Notes under the pieces: generated by a model | Databases searched by the model: none | What the model was told of the DNA's origin: nothing | The model's input: the letters and a program-made list of their open reading frames with translations, nothing else | Position numbers and translations under genes: made by a program | NCBI RefSeq assembly: GCF_013155465.1 | Contig: NZ_JABJVX010000004.1 | Location: 62,001-126,000 of the forward strand | From: Alterinioella nitratireducens | Lineage (GTDB): Bacteria > Pseudomonadota > Alphaproteobacteria > Rhodobacterales > Rhodobacteraceae | Length of the DNA: 64,000 nt | Direction of reading: 5' to 3' | Shown here: positions 1-7,907 of the stretch, one piece after another | Position numbering within the stretch: the first letter of the stretch is position 1 | Layout of the letters: each line of letters opens with the position of its first letter

Positions 1-7
1 GGCACGC

Positions 8-48
8 ATGGGCGGCGGATGGGCAATGGGCCCCCCGCCGCCCATTTT
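8..48 (+). terminator. Terminator-like hairpin of an upstream gene
   Basis: An 11-bp inverted repeat, ATGGGCGGCGG (8-18) and CCGCCGCCCAT (35-45), is followed by a short T run (45-48). It probably ends transcription of a plus-strand gene lying left of the window. The gene itself is not visible. Confidence 0.5.
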
Positions 49-116
49 CGTGCTGGCCATTCGGGCGGCCCGGTGGTCAACTCCCCGCGCGATGGCAAGA
101 ACGGAGGACCGGCCCG

Positions 117-1721
117 ATGAGCATGACCTGTGGCGAAGCGACGATGCGCCTTCTGGCGCGCTATGGCGTGAGCACCGTCTTCGGTATTCCCGGCGTTCAC
201 ACGCTGGATCTGTGCCGGGGCCTGACCGGCGGCGACAATGCGGGCGCGATCACCCATATCCGGGCGCGCAATGAACAGGGCGCGGGCTACATGGCCGAGG
301 GGTGGGCGCGCGCGACCGGCGAGGTCGGGGTGGCCGTCGTCATCTCCGGCCCCGGCGTGACCAATGCGGCCACCGCTGTGGGGCAGTGCTATGCCGACAG
401 CCTGCCGATGCTGCTGATCTCGGCCGAGCCGCCGACGCGAACGCTTGGCAAGGGGTGGGGCGTATTGCACGAGATCACCGAACAACGCGGCGTGACCGAG
501 CCGATCTGCGCGTTTTCCGCCACCGCGCATTGTGCCGCCGACATCCCCGACCTGGTGGCGCGCGCCTTTGCCGCCTTCAACAGCCAGCGGCCCCGCCCGG
601 TGCATATCTCTTTGCCGATGGATGTGCAGGCCGAGTTGGTGGACGAGATCTGGGAGGCCGTTCCGCTGCCCGCCCGCCCGGCACCCGATATGGCTTTGGT
701 CGACCGCGCGGCGGAATTGTTGCGGGGGGCCAAGCGCCCCCTGATCCTGCCCGGCGGCGGCGCGACCGGGGCGGCGGCGGACCTGACCGCGATTGCCGAG
801 GCGCTGGGCGCCGCCGTGATTCCATCCAGCGCGGGCAAGGGGATCGTACCGGATGATCACCCGCTGTCGCTCTCTGCCGCGATGGGCAAGCCTGAAGTCA
901 GGGACTTCGCGGCCAAGGCCGATGTGATCCTGGCCGTCGGCACGGAACTGGCCGAGACCGACAGCTATGTCGAGCGGATGGACCTGCCCGGCGACATCAT
1001 CCGCGTCGATATCGACCCGACCAAGATCAGCGATCTCTACCCGCCCAAGATCGGCATCGTGGGGGATACGAAACACGCCATGGCGCGGCTGCGCAAGGCG
1101 CTGGAGGGGGGCGCGGCGGTGTGCGATCCGCGACCGGAATTGGTGCAGGTCCGCGAGAGCATCGCCGCCACGCTCAGCCCCGCCGAGCGTCAGCATGTGC
1201 GCCTGACGAGGATCATGGACGAGGTCGCGCCCGAGGGCACGATCTGGTCCGCCGATGCGACGCAGATCGCCTATACCGGGCTCTTCTCCCTGCCCACGCG
1301 CGCGCCGCGCCACTGGATGTATCCGGCGGGGTTCTGCTCGCTCGGCAATGCGCTGCCCAATGCGATCGGCGCGATGAAGGCGCGGCCCGGCGTGCCGGTG
1401 GCGGCGATGGTGGGCGATGGCGGATTCATGTTCACCATGCCCGAGATCCTGGTGGCCGCCGAACAGGGCCTGTCCCTGCCCATCGTGATCTGGAACAACG
1501 AGGCGCTGAAACAGATCCGCGACGACATGGATGCGCGCGGCATCGACCGGGTCGGAATCGACGGGATCAACCCGGATTTCCAGATGCTGGCACGGTCCTG
1601 TCAATGCCATGCGGAATGCCCGGGATCGGAGGCGGAATTCCGCGAGGTCTTCGCGGCGGCCTTCAAGGCGGGTCGCCCGACGCTGATCGAGGTGCGCGAA
1701 GGCAGCGACTGGCTGCTGTGA
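117..1721 (+). CDS. ThDP-dependent enzyme, 5-guanidino-2-oxopentanoate decarboxylase (AruI)-like
   Basis: This 534-residue protein has the three-domain layout of the acetolactate synthase/pyruvate decarboxylase family. The N-terminal Pyr domain carries the cofactor-activating Glu in RNEQGAGYMAEG (Glu53). The C-terminal PP domain has the GDGG...WNN Mg/ThDP motif around residue 432. Among relatives the overall sequence looks most like 5-guanidino-2-oxopentanoate decarboxylase of the arginine transaminase route, which converts the 2-oxo acid of arginine to 4-guanidinobutanal. That substrate is inferred. A catabolic acetolactate synthase-like oxoacid decarboxylase is the alternative. The ATG is preceded by a GGAGG ribosome site. 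The convergent neighbour encodes a DUF1989 protein, a family that includes guanidine-pathway enzymes, which fits a guanidino role. Confidence 0.75.
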   Translation: MSMTCGEATMRLLARYGVSTVFGIPGVHTLDLCRGLTGGDNAGAITHIRARNEQGAGYMAEGWARATGEVGVAVVISGPGVTNAATAVGQCYADSLPMLLISAEPPTRTLGKGWGVLHEITEQRGVTEPICAFSATAHCAADIPDLVARAFAAFNSQRPRPVHISLPMDVQAELVDEIWEAVPLPARPAPDMALVDRAAELLRGAKRPLILPGGGATGAAADLTAIAEALGAAVIPSSAGKGIVPDDHPLSLSAAMGKPEVRDFAAKADVILAVGTELAETDSYVERMDLPGDIIRVDIDPTKISDLYPPKIGIVGDTKHAMARLRKALEGGAAVCDPRPELVQVRESIAATLSPAERQHVRLTRIMDEVAPEGTIWSADATQIAYTGLFSLPTRAPRHWMYPAGFCSLGNALPNAIGAMKARPGVPVAAMVGDGGFMFTMPEILVAAEQGLSLPIVIWNNEALKQIRDDMDARGIDRVGIDGINPDFQMLARSCQCHAECPGSEAEFREVFAAAFKAGRPTLIEVREGSDWLL

Positions 1722-1725
1722 CGCG

Positions 1726-2355
1726 CTACCGCGCGACGGCGTAATGCACCGGCATCGGTGTGCAGTCCGGGCCGTTGATCGGGGCCGCGCCGCTGCCCGG
1801 TGGGACATCCATCGGGCAGGTCGAGAGCACGAGAAAAAGGTCGCAGAGCGCGCGGAAGGTAACGTTATCGCCCGGACGGCTGAGCGGCGCGGTGACGGTG
1901 ACGGAATTGCCCTCGACCGGCACATTCATCCACAGGTTCAGCGGGTTCGGCGCGGTATCGGCATGGAGGCCCTGTTCGGCCAGCGCGGCGATGAAATTGT
2001 CGCGGCAATTGGCATGACCGGGGGCACAGCCGAGATGCGCATAGAGCCACGGATCGCAACAGGCCACGATGGTGTCATGCGTGCCGGGAAAACTGTCCTC
2101 CACCAGAGCCAGCATGGGCGTGCGGCGATTGCTGAGCATGTGGTCGCCTGTCACCGGATGCAGATGGCCGGTGACGCGACGGGTATGCTCCATCGACAGA
2201 ACCTCGGATGGGTCATTCGCGCTCACGGCCCAGGTGTCGACGACCTGGCTGCCATGCGTGTTGGTGATGCGGATGCGGTCGCCGGGGCGCAGCCGGATGG
2301 CGGTGCCCGTGCGGGCGGGCAGTTCGGTGGGTGGGCCGAAATCGGGTGCGGTCAT
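1726..2355 (-). CDS. DUF1989 (urea carboxylase-associated) family protein
   Basis: The 209-residue product matches the DUF1989 family, whose members include the two subunits of carboxyguanidine deiminase next to urea/guanidine carboxylase. Visible family features are the N-terminal segment with GDRIRITNTHGSQVVD, the cysteine-rich centre VACCDPWLYAHLGC...NCRDN, and the conserved FLVLSTCPMD near the C-terminus. Cys/His residues in these segments are probable metal ligands. It stands alone, without a carboxylase or a second subunit beside it, and converges with the guanidino-oxoacid decarboxylase-like gene with only 4 nt between them. Its exact substrate cannot be read from the sequence. A second family member lies at 31232-32074. 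Confidence 0.8.
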   Translation of the reverse strand: MTAPDFGPPTELPARTGTAIRLRPGDRIRITNTHGSQVVDTWAVSANDPSEVLSMEHTRRVTGHLHPVTGDHMLSNRRTPMLALVEDSFPGTHDTIVACCDPWLYAHLGCAPGHANCRDNFIAALAEQGLHADTAPNPLNLWMNVPVEGNSVTVTAPLSRPGDNVTFRALCDLFLVLSTCPMDVPPGSGAAPINGPDCTPMPVHYAVAR

Positions 2356-2491
2356 GGCTGGTATCCGGGACTGGACAGGGATCGGAGCATTGTAGGCGGC
2401 GTCGGAGAAGGGATCAATTTCGGGCAGGGGGATCCTCTCGCATATCCTTGGGATATGCTGCCGGATCGTGCAGCTTGCGTTGCAAGGTGCT

Positions 2492-2567
2492 TGGTGGAGC
2501 CTAGCGGGATCGAACCGCTGACCTCCTGCATGCCATGCAGGCGCTCTCCCAGCTGAGCTAAGGCCCC
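2492..2567 (-). tRNA. tRNA-Ala(GGC)
   Basis: The reverse complement folds as a complete 76-nt tRNA: acceptor GGGGCCT paired with AGGCTCC, D arm with AGCTCAGCTGGGAG, anticodon arm CCTGC-ATGGCAT-GCAGG, T arm with GGTTCGATCC, and an encoded 3' CCA. The anticodon at positions 34-36 is GGC, reading alanine codons GCC/GCU. Confidence 0.97.
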
Positions 2568-2597
2568 GAATACCGCCGCTGTCGCGACCGTAGGCGC

Positions 2598-2626
2598 GGT
2601 TTATGGGAGAGCGCGGACAGGATCAA
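2598..2626 (-). promoter_or_regulatory. Probable sigma70 promoter of tRNA-Ala
   Basis: Read on the minus strand, TTGATC (2621-2626) and TAAACC (2598-2603) are separated by 17 bp. They lie about 30 bp upstream of the mature tRNA 5' end, a good -35/-10 geometry. This is motif-based only. Confidence 0.45.
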
Positions 2627-2666
2627 GGGAAAAATTCGCGGCCCTTTACCCCGGCAATCCGGCACG

Positions 2667-2695
2667 AAAAAAGGCGGGCATGATGGATGCCCGCC
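2667..2695 (-). terminator. Rho-independent terminator of the FYDLN protein gene
   Basis: On the minus strand a perfect 9-bp stem, GGCGGGCAT/ATGCCCGCC, with a 5-nt loop is followed directly by six T residues. It begins about 30 bp after the stop codon of the TIGR02300 gene, so it is a textbook intrinsic terminator. Confidence 0.9.
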
Positions 2696-2724
2696 CCGTC
2701 TCGTTCTCCGCAAGTCGGACCCGC

Positions 2725-3072
2725 TCAGCTGTCGTCGTCATCCGAGGCGACATCGGCCAGATCGTCCAGCGCGACGGTATCGTCGTCGTCGTCATCCTCG
2801 AGCAGATCGTCATCCAGTTCGATGTCGTCATCGTCATCTTCCAGGATCGCATCCGCATCATCGACCACGGCGGCATCATCGCCATCCTTGGCCTTCGCCT
2901 TGGTTGCGGATTTGTCGGGCTTGTCGGCGGTCAGGCTGCGCGACCCCTTGCCGGTGTCGATATTCACGACCTCGCCGGTATACGGGCTGACGACAGGCGA
3001 CTGGTTCAGGTCATAGAACCGCTTGCCGGTGGTTGGGCAGACCCGTTTGACGCCCCATTCTTCTTTGGGCAT
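2725..3072 (-). CDS. FYDLN acid domain protein (TIGR02300 family)
   Basis: The 115-residue product starts MPKEEWGVKRVCPTTGKRFYDLN, the family hallmark, with a Cys that may belong to a small zinc-ribbon-like fold. It ends in a long Asp-rich tail with several runs of four to six Asp. Function is unknown; the family is widespread in alphaproteobacteria. An upstream in-frame ATG at 3120 would add 16 residues, but the start at 3072 has an AAGGGGG ribosome site and matches the family N-terminus. The gene is monocistronic, ending in a strong terminator, and is divergent from the metallopeptidase gene. Confidence 0.85.
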   Translation of the reverse strand: MPKEEWGVKRVCPTTGKRFYDLNQSPVVSPYTGEVVNIDTGKGSRSLTADKPDKSATKAKAKDGDDAAVVDDADAILEDDDDDIELDDDLLEDDDDDDTVALDDLADVASDDDDS

Positions 3073-3186
3073 GACACCCCCTTCAATCATCGCTATCGAG
3101 TGAATGCGGTCACCTGACACAATGTTCCGGGGCTGTCAAAGCCTTTCCTCGGCTGCCGGGGGTGGGCCAATGAGGAAAGCGGGCGC

Positions 3187-3888
3187 ATGGGGCGGAAAAC
3201 CCATATTCTGGACGGAGATCCACCGATCGAGGTGGCGCTGAAGCGCAATCCGCGGGCGCGGCGGTTCACCTTGCGGGTCTCGCGCTCGGGCGGGACGGTC
3301 AGCCTGTCGATGCCGCCCTTCGCGCGCGAGGCCGAGGCGCTGTCCTTCCTGCACGATCGCGCCGGTTGGGTGCGCAAGCATCTGTCGGATGCACCGGGCC
3401 CCAGGCGGCCCGAGATCGGCGGCAGCTTTCCCGTGCAGGGCGTGGAACGGCTGGTGCAGGCCGCACACGGACGCGCCGCACGGTTTCGCGATGGCGTGCT
3501 GTTCATGCCCGAGGGACCACGCGGGCCGGTGGCGCTGACCTCCCTCCTGAAACGCATGGCGCGCGAGGAATTGGCGGCACGCTGCGCGGTTCATGCACGA
3601 GCGCTTGGCCGGTCCCACGGCAAGATCACGCTGCGCGATACGCGGTCGCGCTGGGGCAGTTGTTCCTCGCGCGGGGATCTGATGTTCTGTTGGCGGCTGA
3701 TCATGGCGCCGCCCGAGGTCTTGGATTACGTCGCCGCGCATGAGGTCGCGCATCTGGCCCATATGGACCATTCGCCCGCCTTCTGGGCCACCTGCGCGCG
3801 GCTTTGCCCCGGCTACGCCGCGCCGCGGGGGTGGTTGAAGGCGCAGGGCTCCGAGCTTCTGGCCTGGCGCTTTGACAGCTTGCCCTGA
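3187..3888 (+). CDS. M48-type/YgjP-like zinc metallopeptidase (DUF45)
   Basis: The 233-residue cytosolic protein carries the HEVAH zinc-binding motif at residues 185-189 (HExxH), followed by HMDHSPAFW. Upstream is the conserved TRSRWGSCSSRG segment typical of the YgjP/DUF45 (WLM-like) family. An N-terminal beta-rich region contains NPRARRFTLRVSRSGG. There is no signal peptide or membrane segment. The family is assumed to be peptidases, but the substrate is unknown. The gene ends 26 bp before the GntR regulator, so read-through is possible. Confidence 0.85.
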   Translation: MGRKTHILDGDPPIEVALKRNPRARRFTLRVSRSGGTVSLSMPPFAREAEALSFLHDRAGWVRKHLSDAPGPRRPEIGGSFPVQGVERLVQAAHGRAARFRDGVLFMPEGPRGPVALTSLLKRMAREELAARCAVHARALGRSHGKITLRDTRSRWGSCSSRGDLMFCWRLIMAPPEVLDYVAAHEVAHLAHMDHSPAFWATCARLCPGYAAPRGWLKAQGSELLAWRFDSLP

Positions 3889-3897
3889 GGGGCGGCT

Positions 3898-3907
3898 TGT
3901 GATCACG
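3898..3907 (+). promoter_or_regulatory. TGTGATCAC-type operator immediately upstream of the GntR gene
   Basis: The sequence TTGTGATCACG contains the 8-bp core GTGATCAC and matches the perfect palindrome TGTGATCACA found upstream of sucC, sdhC and lpd at nine of ten positions. It lies 7 bp before the start codon of the GntR/FCD gene, where binding would block transcription or translation initiation. This suggests autoregulation. Confidence 0.6.
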
Positions 3908-3914
3908 TAATTTC

Positions 3915-4562
3915 ATGCTGTTGAACCCCCGCCCGCCCGATGCCGGTGTCGCCCATGACCGCGTGTTCCGCACCTTGCGGACCCGGATCATGCATGGCGA
4001 GATTGCACCGGGCCAGGCGCTGACGCTGCGCGGGATCGGCAAGGAGTTTGGCGTCTCGATGACGCCCGCCCGCGAGGCGGTGCGGCGGCTGGTCAGCGAA
4101 GGGGCGCTGTCTCTGTCCTCGTCGGGGCGGGTCGGGACGCCGGAACTGAGTAATGACCGGATCGAGGAGCTGGCCGCGATCCGGGCGCTGCTGGAGCCGG
4201 AACTGGCCGCGCGCGCGCTGCCGCGGGCGCATCTGGCACTGCTGGATCGGCTGGATACGATCAACACCACCGTGGCCGAGGCGGTCGCGAAACGCGATGC
4301 CGTGGGCTATATCCGCGCCAACCTGGAGTTTCACCGCACCCTCTACCTGCGCGCGCAGGCCCCGGCGATGCTGGCGCTGGCGGAAACGGTCTGGTTGCAG
4401 ATGGGCCCGACGATGCGTGCGCTTTACGGGCGGCTCAGGCGGACCGATCCGCCACGTCACCACCGGCTGATTCTGGCGGCGTTGAAGGCGGGGGACGAGC
4501 CGGGGTTGCGCGTGGCGGTGCGGGCCGATGTGACGCAAGGCTTGCGGCTCTTGGCGGGGTAG
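3915..4562 (+). CDS. GntR family transcriptional regulator, FCD (FadR) subfamily
   Basis: The 215-residue protein has an N-terminal winged helix (about residues 12-75) with the GntR signature LRTRIMHGEIAPGQAL and the recognition segment SMTPAREAVRRLVSEGAL. A C-terminal FCD ligand-binding domain follows. Probable metal-binding histidines are in EFHRTLY and in PRHHRLILAAL. FCD regulators bind short palindromes and respond to small organic acids. A near-perfect TGTGATCAC palindrome abuts its own start, and perfect copies precede lpd, sucC and sdhC, so it is the best local candidate for the cognate regulator. The effector is unknown; a TCA-cycle acid is a reasonable guess. The SH3 and lpd genes converge from the right. 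Confidence 0.9.
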   Translation: MLLNPRPPDAGVAHDRVFRTLRTRIMHGEIAPGQALTLRGIGKEFGVSMTPAREAVRRLVSEGALSLSSSGRVGTPELSNDRIEELAAIRALLEPELAARALPRAHLALLDRLDTINTTVAEAVAKRDAVGYIRANLEFHRTLYLRAQAPAMLALAETVWLQMGPTMRALYGRLRRTDPPRHHRLILAALKAGDEPGLRVAVRADVTQGLRLLAG

Positions 4563-4591
4563 GGGATCGAATTGCTTCGCAATCCGACGAA

Positions 4592-4640
4592 TTGGGGGGC
4601 CAGCCCCCCAAACCCCCCGGGATATTTCCGGAACAAAGAA
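4592..4640. repeat. Hairpin plus shared 22-bp intergenic repeat between convergent genes
   Basis: A perfect hairpin, TTGGGGGGC-CA-GCCCCCCAA (4592-4611), is followed by a C tract and by GGGATATTTCCGGAACAAAG (4619-4638, extending to 4640). The latter, read on the other strand, matches 29273-29294 at 20 of 22 positions. It sits between the convergent GntR and SH3 genes and may act as a bidirectional terminator. I believe similar TTCTTTGTTCC sequences recur in this bacterial family, but that is from memory. Confidence 0.6.
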
Positions 4641-4643
4641 AGG

Positions 4644-4961
4644 TCAGGTCGGGGCAAGGTGCGAGGCGGGGAGCCAGCCTTCGTTGCCCGTGCGGTCGCG
4701 GCACCAGTGCCAGCCGGCGCGGGTCTTGAGGCTTGTGACGATCATGCCGGGATGCACCGTCAGTTCCGCCGTGTCGAAATCTGACGCGACGCGGCCCCCC
4801 TCGAGCAGGCTGGCCGGGATCCAGCCGCCGAGGCCGCTGGCATTCGTGACCCATTGCCAGCCGGGATAGTCGTCGTCCATCCGTCCGGGCGTGACGCTGT
4901 CGCCCGCGCGGACGGCAAGCGCCGGCACGTAGGTCGCGCGCCAGGCGGAGGTGACGCGCAT
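4644..4961 (-). CDS. SH3-like domain protein
   Basis: The product of about 105 residues starting MRVTSAWRATYVPALAVRAG has two similar SH3-like repeats. Each ends in a GGWIPASLL or EGWLPASHL segment and is preceded by a W-Q-W-V or W-H-W-C core strand. No signal peptide is seen, so it is probably cytosolic. An ATG at 4991 would add ten residues but overlap lpd by 20 nt; the start at 4961 leaves a 10-nt gap. Neither start has a strong ribosome site. It directly follows lpd and is probably co-transcribed. Its role is unknown. Confidence 0.7.
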   Translation of the reverse strand: MRVTSAWRATYVPALAVRAGDSVTPGRMDDDYPGWQWVTNASGLGGWIPASLLEGGRVASDFDTAELTVHPGMIVTSLKTRAGWHWCRDRTGNEGWLPASHLAPT

Positions 4962-4971
4962 GCTGCGCGGT

Positions 4972-6360
4972 TCAGGCGTGGATGGCGCCATCGCCGCACG
5001 CGAGCGCGGCTTCCCGCACGGCCTCCGAATAGGTGGGGTGGGCGTGGCAGGTCAGCGCCAGGTCCTGCGCGCTGGCCCCGAATTCCATAGCGACGCAGAC
5101 CTCGTGGATCAGATCGCCCGCCGAGGGGCCGATGATATGCGCGCCGAGGATACGGTCGGTCTCCTTGTCGGCCAGGATCTTGACGAAGCCTTCGCCCTGG
5201 AACACGGCCTTGGCCCGGCCATTGCCCATGAAGGAGAACTTGCCCACCTTGTAGGCGCGGCCTTCGTCCTTCAGCGCCTCTTCGGTCTTGCCGACGGTCG
5301 CGACCTCGGGCGTGGTGTAGATGACGCCCGGAATGACGCCGTAATTCACATGGCCATGCTTGCCCGCAAGTACTTCGGCCACCGCCATGCCCTCATCCTC
5401 GGCCTTGTGGGCCAGCATCGGGCCGGGGATGGCGTCGCCGATGGCATAGATGCCCTTGACGCTGGTGGCCCAGGTATCGTCGGTCTTGATCTGGCCACGG
5501 TCGGTCATCTCGACGCCGAGCTTGTCGAGGCCGAGGCCGTCGACGTAAGGTTTGCGCCCCGTCGCGACCAGCACGACATCGGCGTCGATCTGGTGCTCGC
5601 TCTCCTTCTTGCGCAGGGTGTAGTTCACCTTGGCCTTGGTCTTGAGCGCCTCGACGCTGGAGACCGCCGCGCCCATGACGAAATTCATCCCCTGTTTCTT
5701 GAGGATGCGCTGGAAGGTCTTGGCGACCTCGCCGTCCATGCCCGGTGTGATGGCGTCGAGATATTCGATCACCGTGACCTCGGCCCCGAGGCGGGCATAG
5801 ACCGAGCCAAGCTCCAGCCCGATCACACCCGCGCCGATCACCACCATCTTCCTGGGCGTCTTGGACAGGCTCAGCGCGCCCTCGGAGGTGACCACGACCT
5901 TTTCATCGACCTCGACACCGGGGAGCGATGAGGGCTCCGACCCCGAGGCGATGATGATGTTCCTGGCCTCGTGCGTGTCGTCGCCGACCTTGACCTTGCC
6001 CGCCTCGGGGATCGAGCCCCAGCCCTTCAGCCAGTCGATCTTGTTCTTCTTGAATAGGAATTCGATGCCCTTGGTGTTCTGGCCGATCACCTCGTCCTTG
6101 TATTCCAGCATCGCGGGCCAGTCGACCGACGGCGATTTGCCCTTGAGGCCCATCTTGGCGAAGTTGTGCTCGGCCTCGTGCAGCATGTGGCTGGCATGGA
6201 GCAGCGCCTTGGAGGGGATGCAGCCGATATTGAGGCAGGTGCCGCCGAGCGTCTCGCGCCCCTCGACCACCGCCGTTTTCAGACCCAGCTGCGCGCAGCG
6301 GATGGCGCAGACATAGCCGCCGGGGCCGGAACCGATGATGATCACGTCATAGCTTGCCAT
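4972..6360 (-). CDS. lpdA: Dihydrolipoyl dehydrogenase (E3)
   Basis: The 462-residue flavoprotein reoxidises dihydrolipoyl groups of 2-oxoacid dehydrogenase complexes with NAD. It has the FAD Rossmann motif GSGPGG at residues 10-15, the redox disulfide GGTCLNIGC (Cys42/Cys47), the NAD-binding segment [13 protein letters not shown], and the C-terminal His-Glu pair in HPTYSEA (His441/Glu446). Its position beyond sucA-sucB indicates that it serves 2-oxoglutarate dehydrogenase. The MAPEG and glycosyltransferase genes separate it from sucB. A perfect TGTGATCACA palindrome lies 139 bp upstream, suggesting an independent regulated promoter. Confidence 0.98.
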   Translation of the reverse strand: MASYDVIIIGSGPGGYVCAIRCAQLGLKTAVVEGRETLGGTCLNIGCIPSKALLHASHMLHEAEHNFAKMGLKGKSPSVDWPAMLEYKDEVIGQNTKGIEFLFKKNKIDWLKGWGSIPEAGKVKVGDDTHEARNIIIASGSEPSSLPGVEVDEKVVVTSEGALSLSKTPRKMVVIGAGVIGLELGSVYARLGAEVTVIEYLDAITPGMDGEVAKTFQRILKKQGMNFVMGAAVSSVEALKTKAKVNYTLRKKESEHQIDADVVLVATGRKPYVDGLGLDKLGVEMTDRGQIKTDDTWATSVKGIYAIGDAIPGPMLAHKAEDEGMAVAEVLAGKHGHVNYGVIPGVIYTTPEVATVGKTEEALKDEGRAYKVGKFSFMGNGRAKAVFQGEGFVKILADKETDRILGAHIIGPSAGDLIHEVCVAMEFGASAQDLALTCHAHPTYSEAVREAALACGDGAIHA

Positions 6361-6498
6361 GTCAGGGTCTCCTTGTCAGAGGCACGGGGCCGATTTCCCC
6401 AAGGTTTGGGCCGTTCGCGACGCGAGGTCAACCGGAATTGGAAAGCGGCGCCAAAATCGGGGCGGTTTTTCGCGCGCGTTTCTCCGCGTGCCGAATTG

Positions 6499-6508
6499 TG
6501 TGATCACA
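6499..6508. promoter_or_regulatory. TGTGATCACA palindrome upstream of lpd
   Basis: A perfect 10-bp palindrome lies in the gap between the MAPEG gene and lpd, 139 bp before the lpd start. It is preceded by CCGAATTG, resembling the CCAATTC that precedes one palindrome of the sucC and sdhC pairs. It is a single copy here. Probable binding site of the FCD regulator or another shared factor. Confidence 0.6.
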
Positions 6509-6519
6509 AATGGGCGGGC

Positions 6520-6909
6520 TCAGACCAGGGCGGCGCAGAGCATCACGATTGTGGCCAGGAATCCCAGCCCCCAGATCGCCGAGCGCCACATGCCGACGGC
6601 GATCACATAGGCCGGGACATAGAGGATGCGCGCGACCAGATAGGCCCAGGCGCTGGTGACGGTCACGGCGCTGGACTGGTCCGAGACGGTGATGACCATG
6701 ACGGCGATGGAGAACAGGATCAGCCCCTCGAAATGGTTGTCCTGCGCGCGTTTCAGCCGCCCGGCCAGCCCGTGCAATTCCAGCGGCTGGTCGCGCGGGC
6801 CGGTCGTCTTGGCGGGTCCAAGCTGGATGTTCGCGGGCACGGCCATGATGACGAATTGCACCACTTGCAGCAGCGCGGCCAAGGTCAGGGCGGTCAGTTC
6901 CTGGGTCAT
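6520..6909 (-). CDS. MAPEG family membrane protein
   Basis: The 129-residue protein (start MTQELTALTLAALLQVVQF) has four predicted hydrophobic helices. Its GRLKRAQDNHFEGLILF segment corresponds to the conserved (K)RAxxNxxE region of MAPEG proteins (membrane-associated proteins in eicosanoid and glutathione metabolism). Bacterial members are largely uncharacterised. The ATG overlaps the stop of the upstream glycosyltransferase as ATGA, indicating translational coupling. A longer reading from 6948 is unlikely. It lies in the stretch of accessory genes between sucB and lpd. Confidence 0.85.
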   Translation of the reverse strand: MTQELTALTLAALLQVVQFVIMAVPANIQLGPAKTTGPRDQPLELHGLAGRLKRAQDNHFEGLILFSIAVMVITVSDQSSAVTVTSAWAYLVARILYVPAYVIAVGMWRSAIWGLGFLATIVMLCAALV

Positions 6910-7907
6910 TCGGCAGCTTGTGGCAGATCGGCGGGGTCGGTCGTCCACTCGGCGATCTTCTCGGGGGTCAGGATGCGATCGCGGCGCTCATGGAACCAAT
7001 GCAGCGCGGCCTGTTCGAGATGGTAGAGGATCATGTCGTCGCGCAACTCCTCAAGCTCCTCCTTCAACGCGGGCAGGATGCGCAGGATCGACGCATCCTC
7101 GACATCGTTGCGGTTGCAGCGGGTGTAGAAGATCGAGTCCATGAAATACTTGCCCAGGCCTAGCGTATTCGCCGCGCCCCTGTCGTTCTTCATCAGGAAG
7201 GTATCGTCCGAGCGCACGGCGTAATGGTTGATCTGGGCGTTGTCCCAGGTCAGTTCCGCCCGGTCCATCTTGCGGTGGCGTTCATGGGCCGGTTTGAACA
7301 TCGAATCCGTGGTGATGGCATTGCCACGCGTGTTGTGGTTGCGCACTTTCGGATGGGTCGGGTTCTTGGGCATGTGGATCGAGATCGTGTTGAACTTGCG
7401 CGCCTTGAACAGGGCCTTGTGCAGGCAGGAATTCCAGGCCGGTTCGGCGCGGGCGCGGGTGAAGTTCTCGGTCACCAGCCCGCCGGGCCAGGTCTTGTGG
7501 CCATTGTTGCCGAAGAGGCGCCAGGCGATGGCCACCGTCTCGGTCGGCGGCATCAGGTCCAGCAGGTCATCGACATGGCCGTCGCCGCAAGTGACATTGA
7601 GAAATTCGTCGCTATCGACATGCAGGCACCATTCGGCCAGCACGAGATCGTCGATCTCCTCACGCGCGATGCGCAAGCTCTCCATCTGCGGCCGTCCCGC
7701 CCCGCGCCAGTCATTGCGCAGGTGGCGGACATAACCCATCTGCTCCAGCCGATCCAGCATCAGGTCGGTGCCATCGGTGCAATTGTTGGTGACGACGACC
7801 GCCTTCTCGAACCCGATCACGCGGTAATAGGCGATCCATTCCAGCAGGAACATGCCCTCGTTGCGCATGCAGCTGAGCACGATCTTTGACCCGTGGCGGC
7901 TTTCCAT
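6906..7907 (-). CDS. Glycosyltransferase family 2-like protein (second of tandem pair)
   Basis: The 333-residue protein starts MESRHGSKIVLSCMRNEGMF. The N-terminus contains CMRNEGMFLLEWIAYY and the TNNCTDGTDLMLDRL nucleotide-sugar region, followed by a DxD-like HVDSDEFLNV. It matches the Glyco_tranf_2_4-type family common in this group. It is clearly paralogous to its upstream neighbour (shared LSCMRNEG, NCTDGTDLMLDR, DSDEFLN, GHKTWPGG and HERHRKMDRA-type blocks). Its ATG overlaps the neighbour stop as TGATG, so they are one transcript. No signal peptide or membrane helix is seen. The acceptor is unknown; a cell-surface polysaccharide or glycolipid is an inference. Confidence 0.85.
   Translation of the reverse strand: MESRHGSKIVLSCMRNEGMFLLEWIAYYRVIGFEKAVVVTNNCTDGTDLMLDRLEQMGYVRHLRNDWRGAGRPQMESLRIAREEIDDLVLAEWCLHVDSDEFLNVTCGDGHVDDLLDLMPPTETVAIAWRLFGNNGHKTWPGGLVTENFTRARAEPAWNSCLHKALFKARKFNTISIHMPKNPTHPKVRNHNTRGNAITTDSMFKPAHERHRKMDRAELTWDNAQINHYAVRSDDTFLMKNDRGAANTLGLGKYFMDSIFYTRCNRNDVEDASILRILPALKEELEELRDDMILYHLEQAALHWFHERRDRILTPEKIAEWTTDPADLPQAAE

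Noticed and set aside
2640-2900. Tandem GAC/GTC-rich stretch resembling a microsatellite
   Set aside because: It encodes the Asp-rich tail of the FYDLN protein, so the repetition is explained by the protein.
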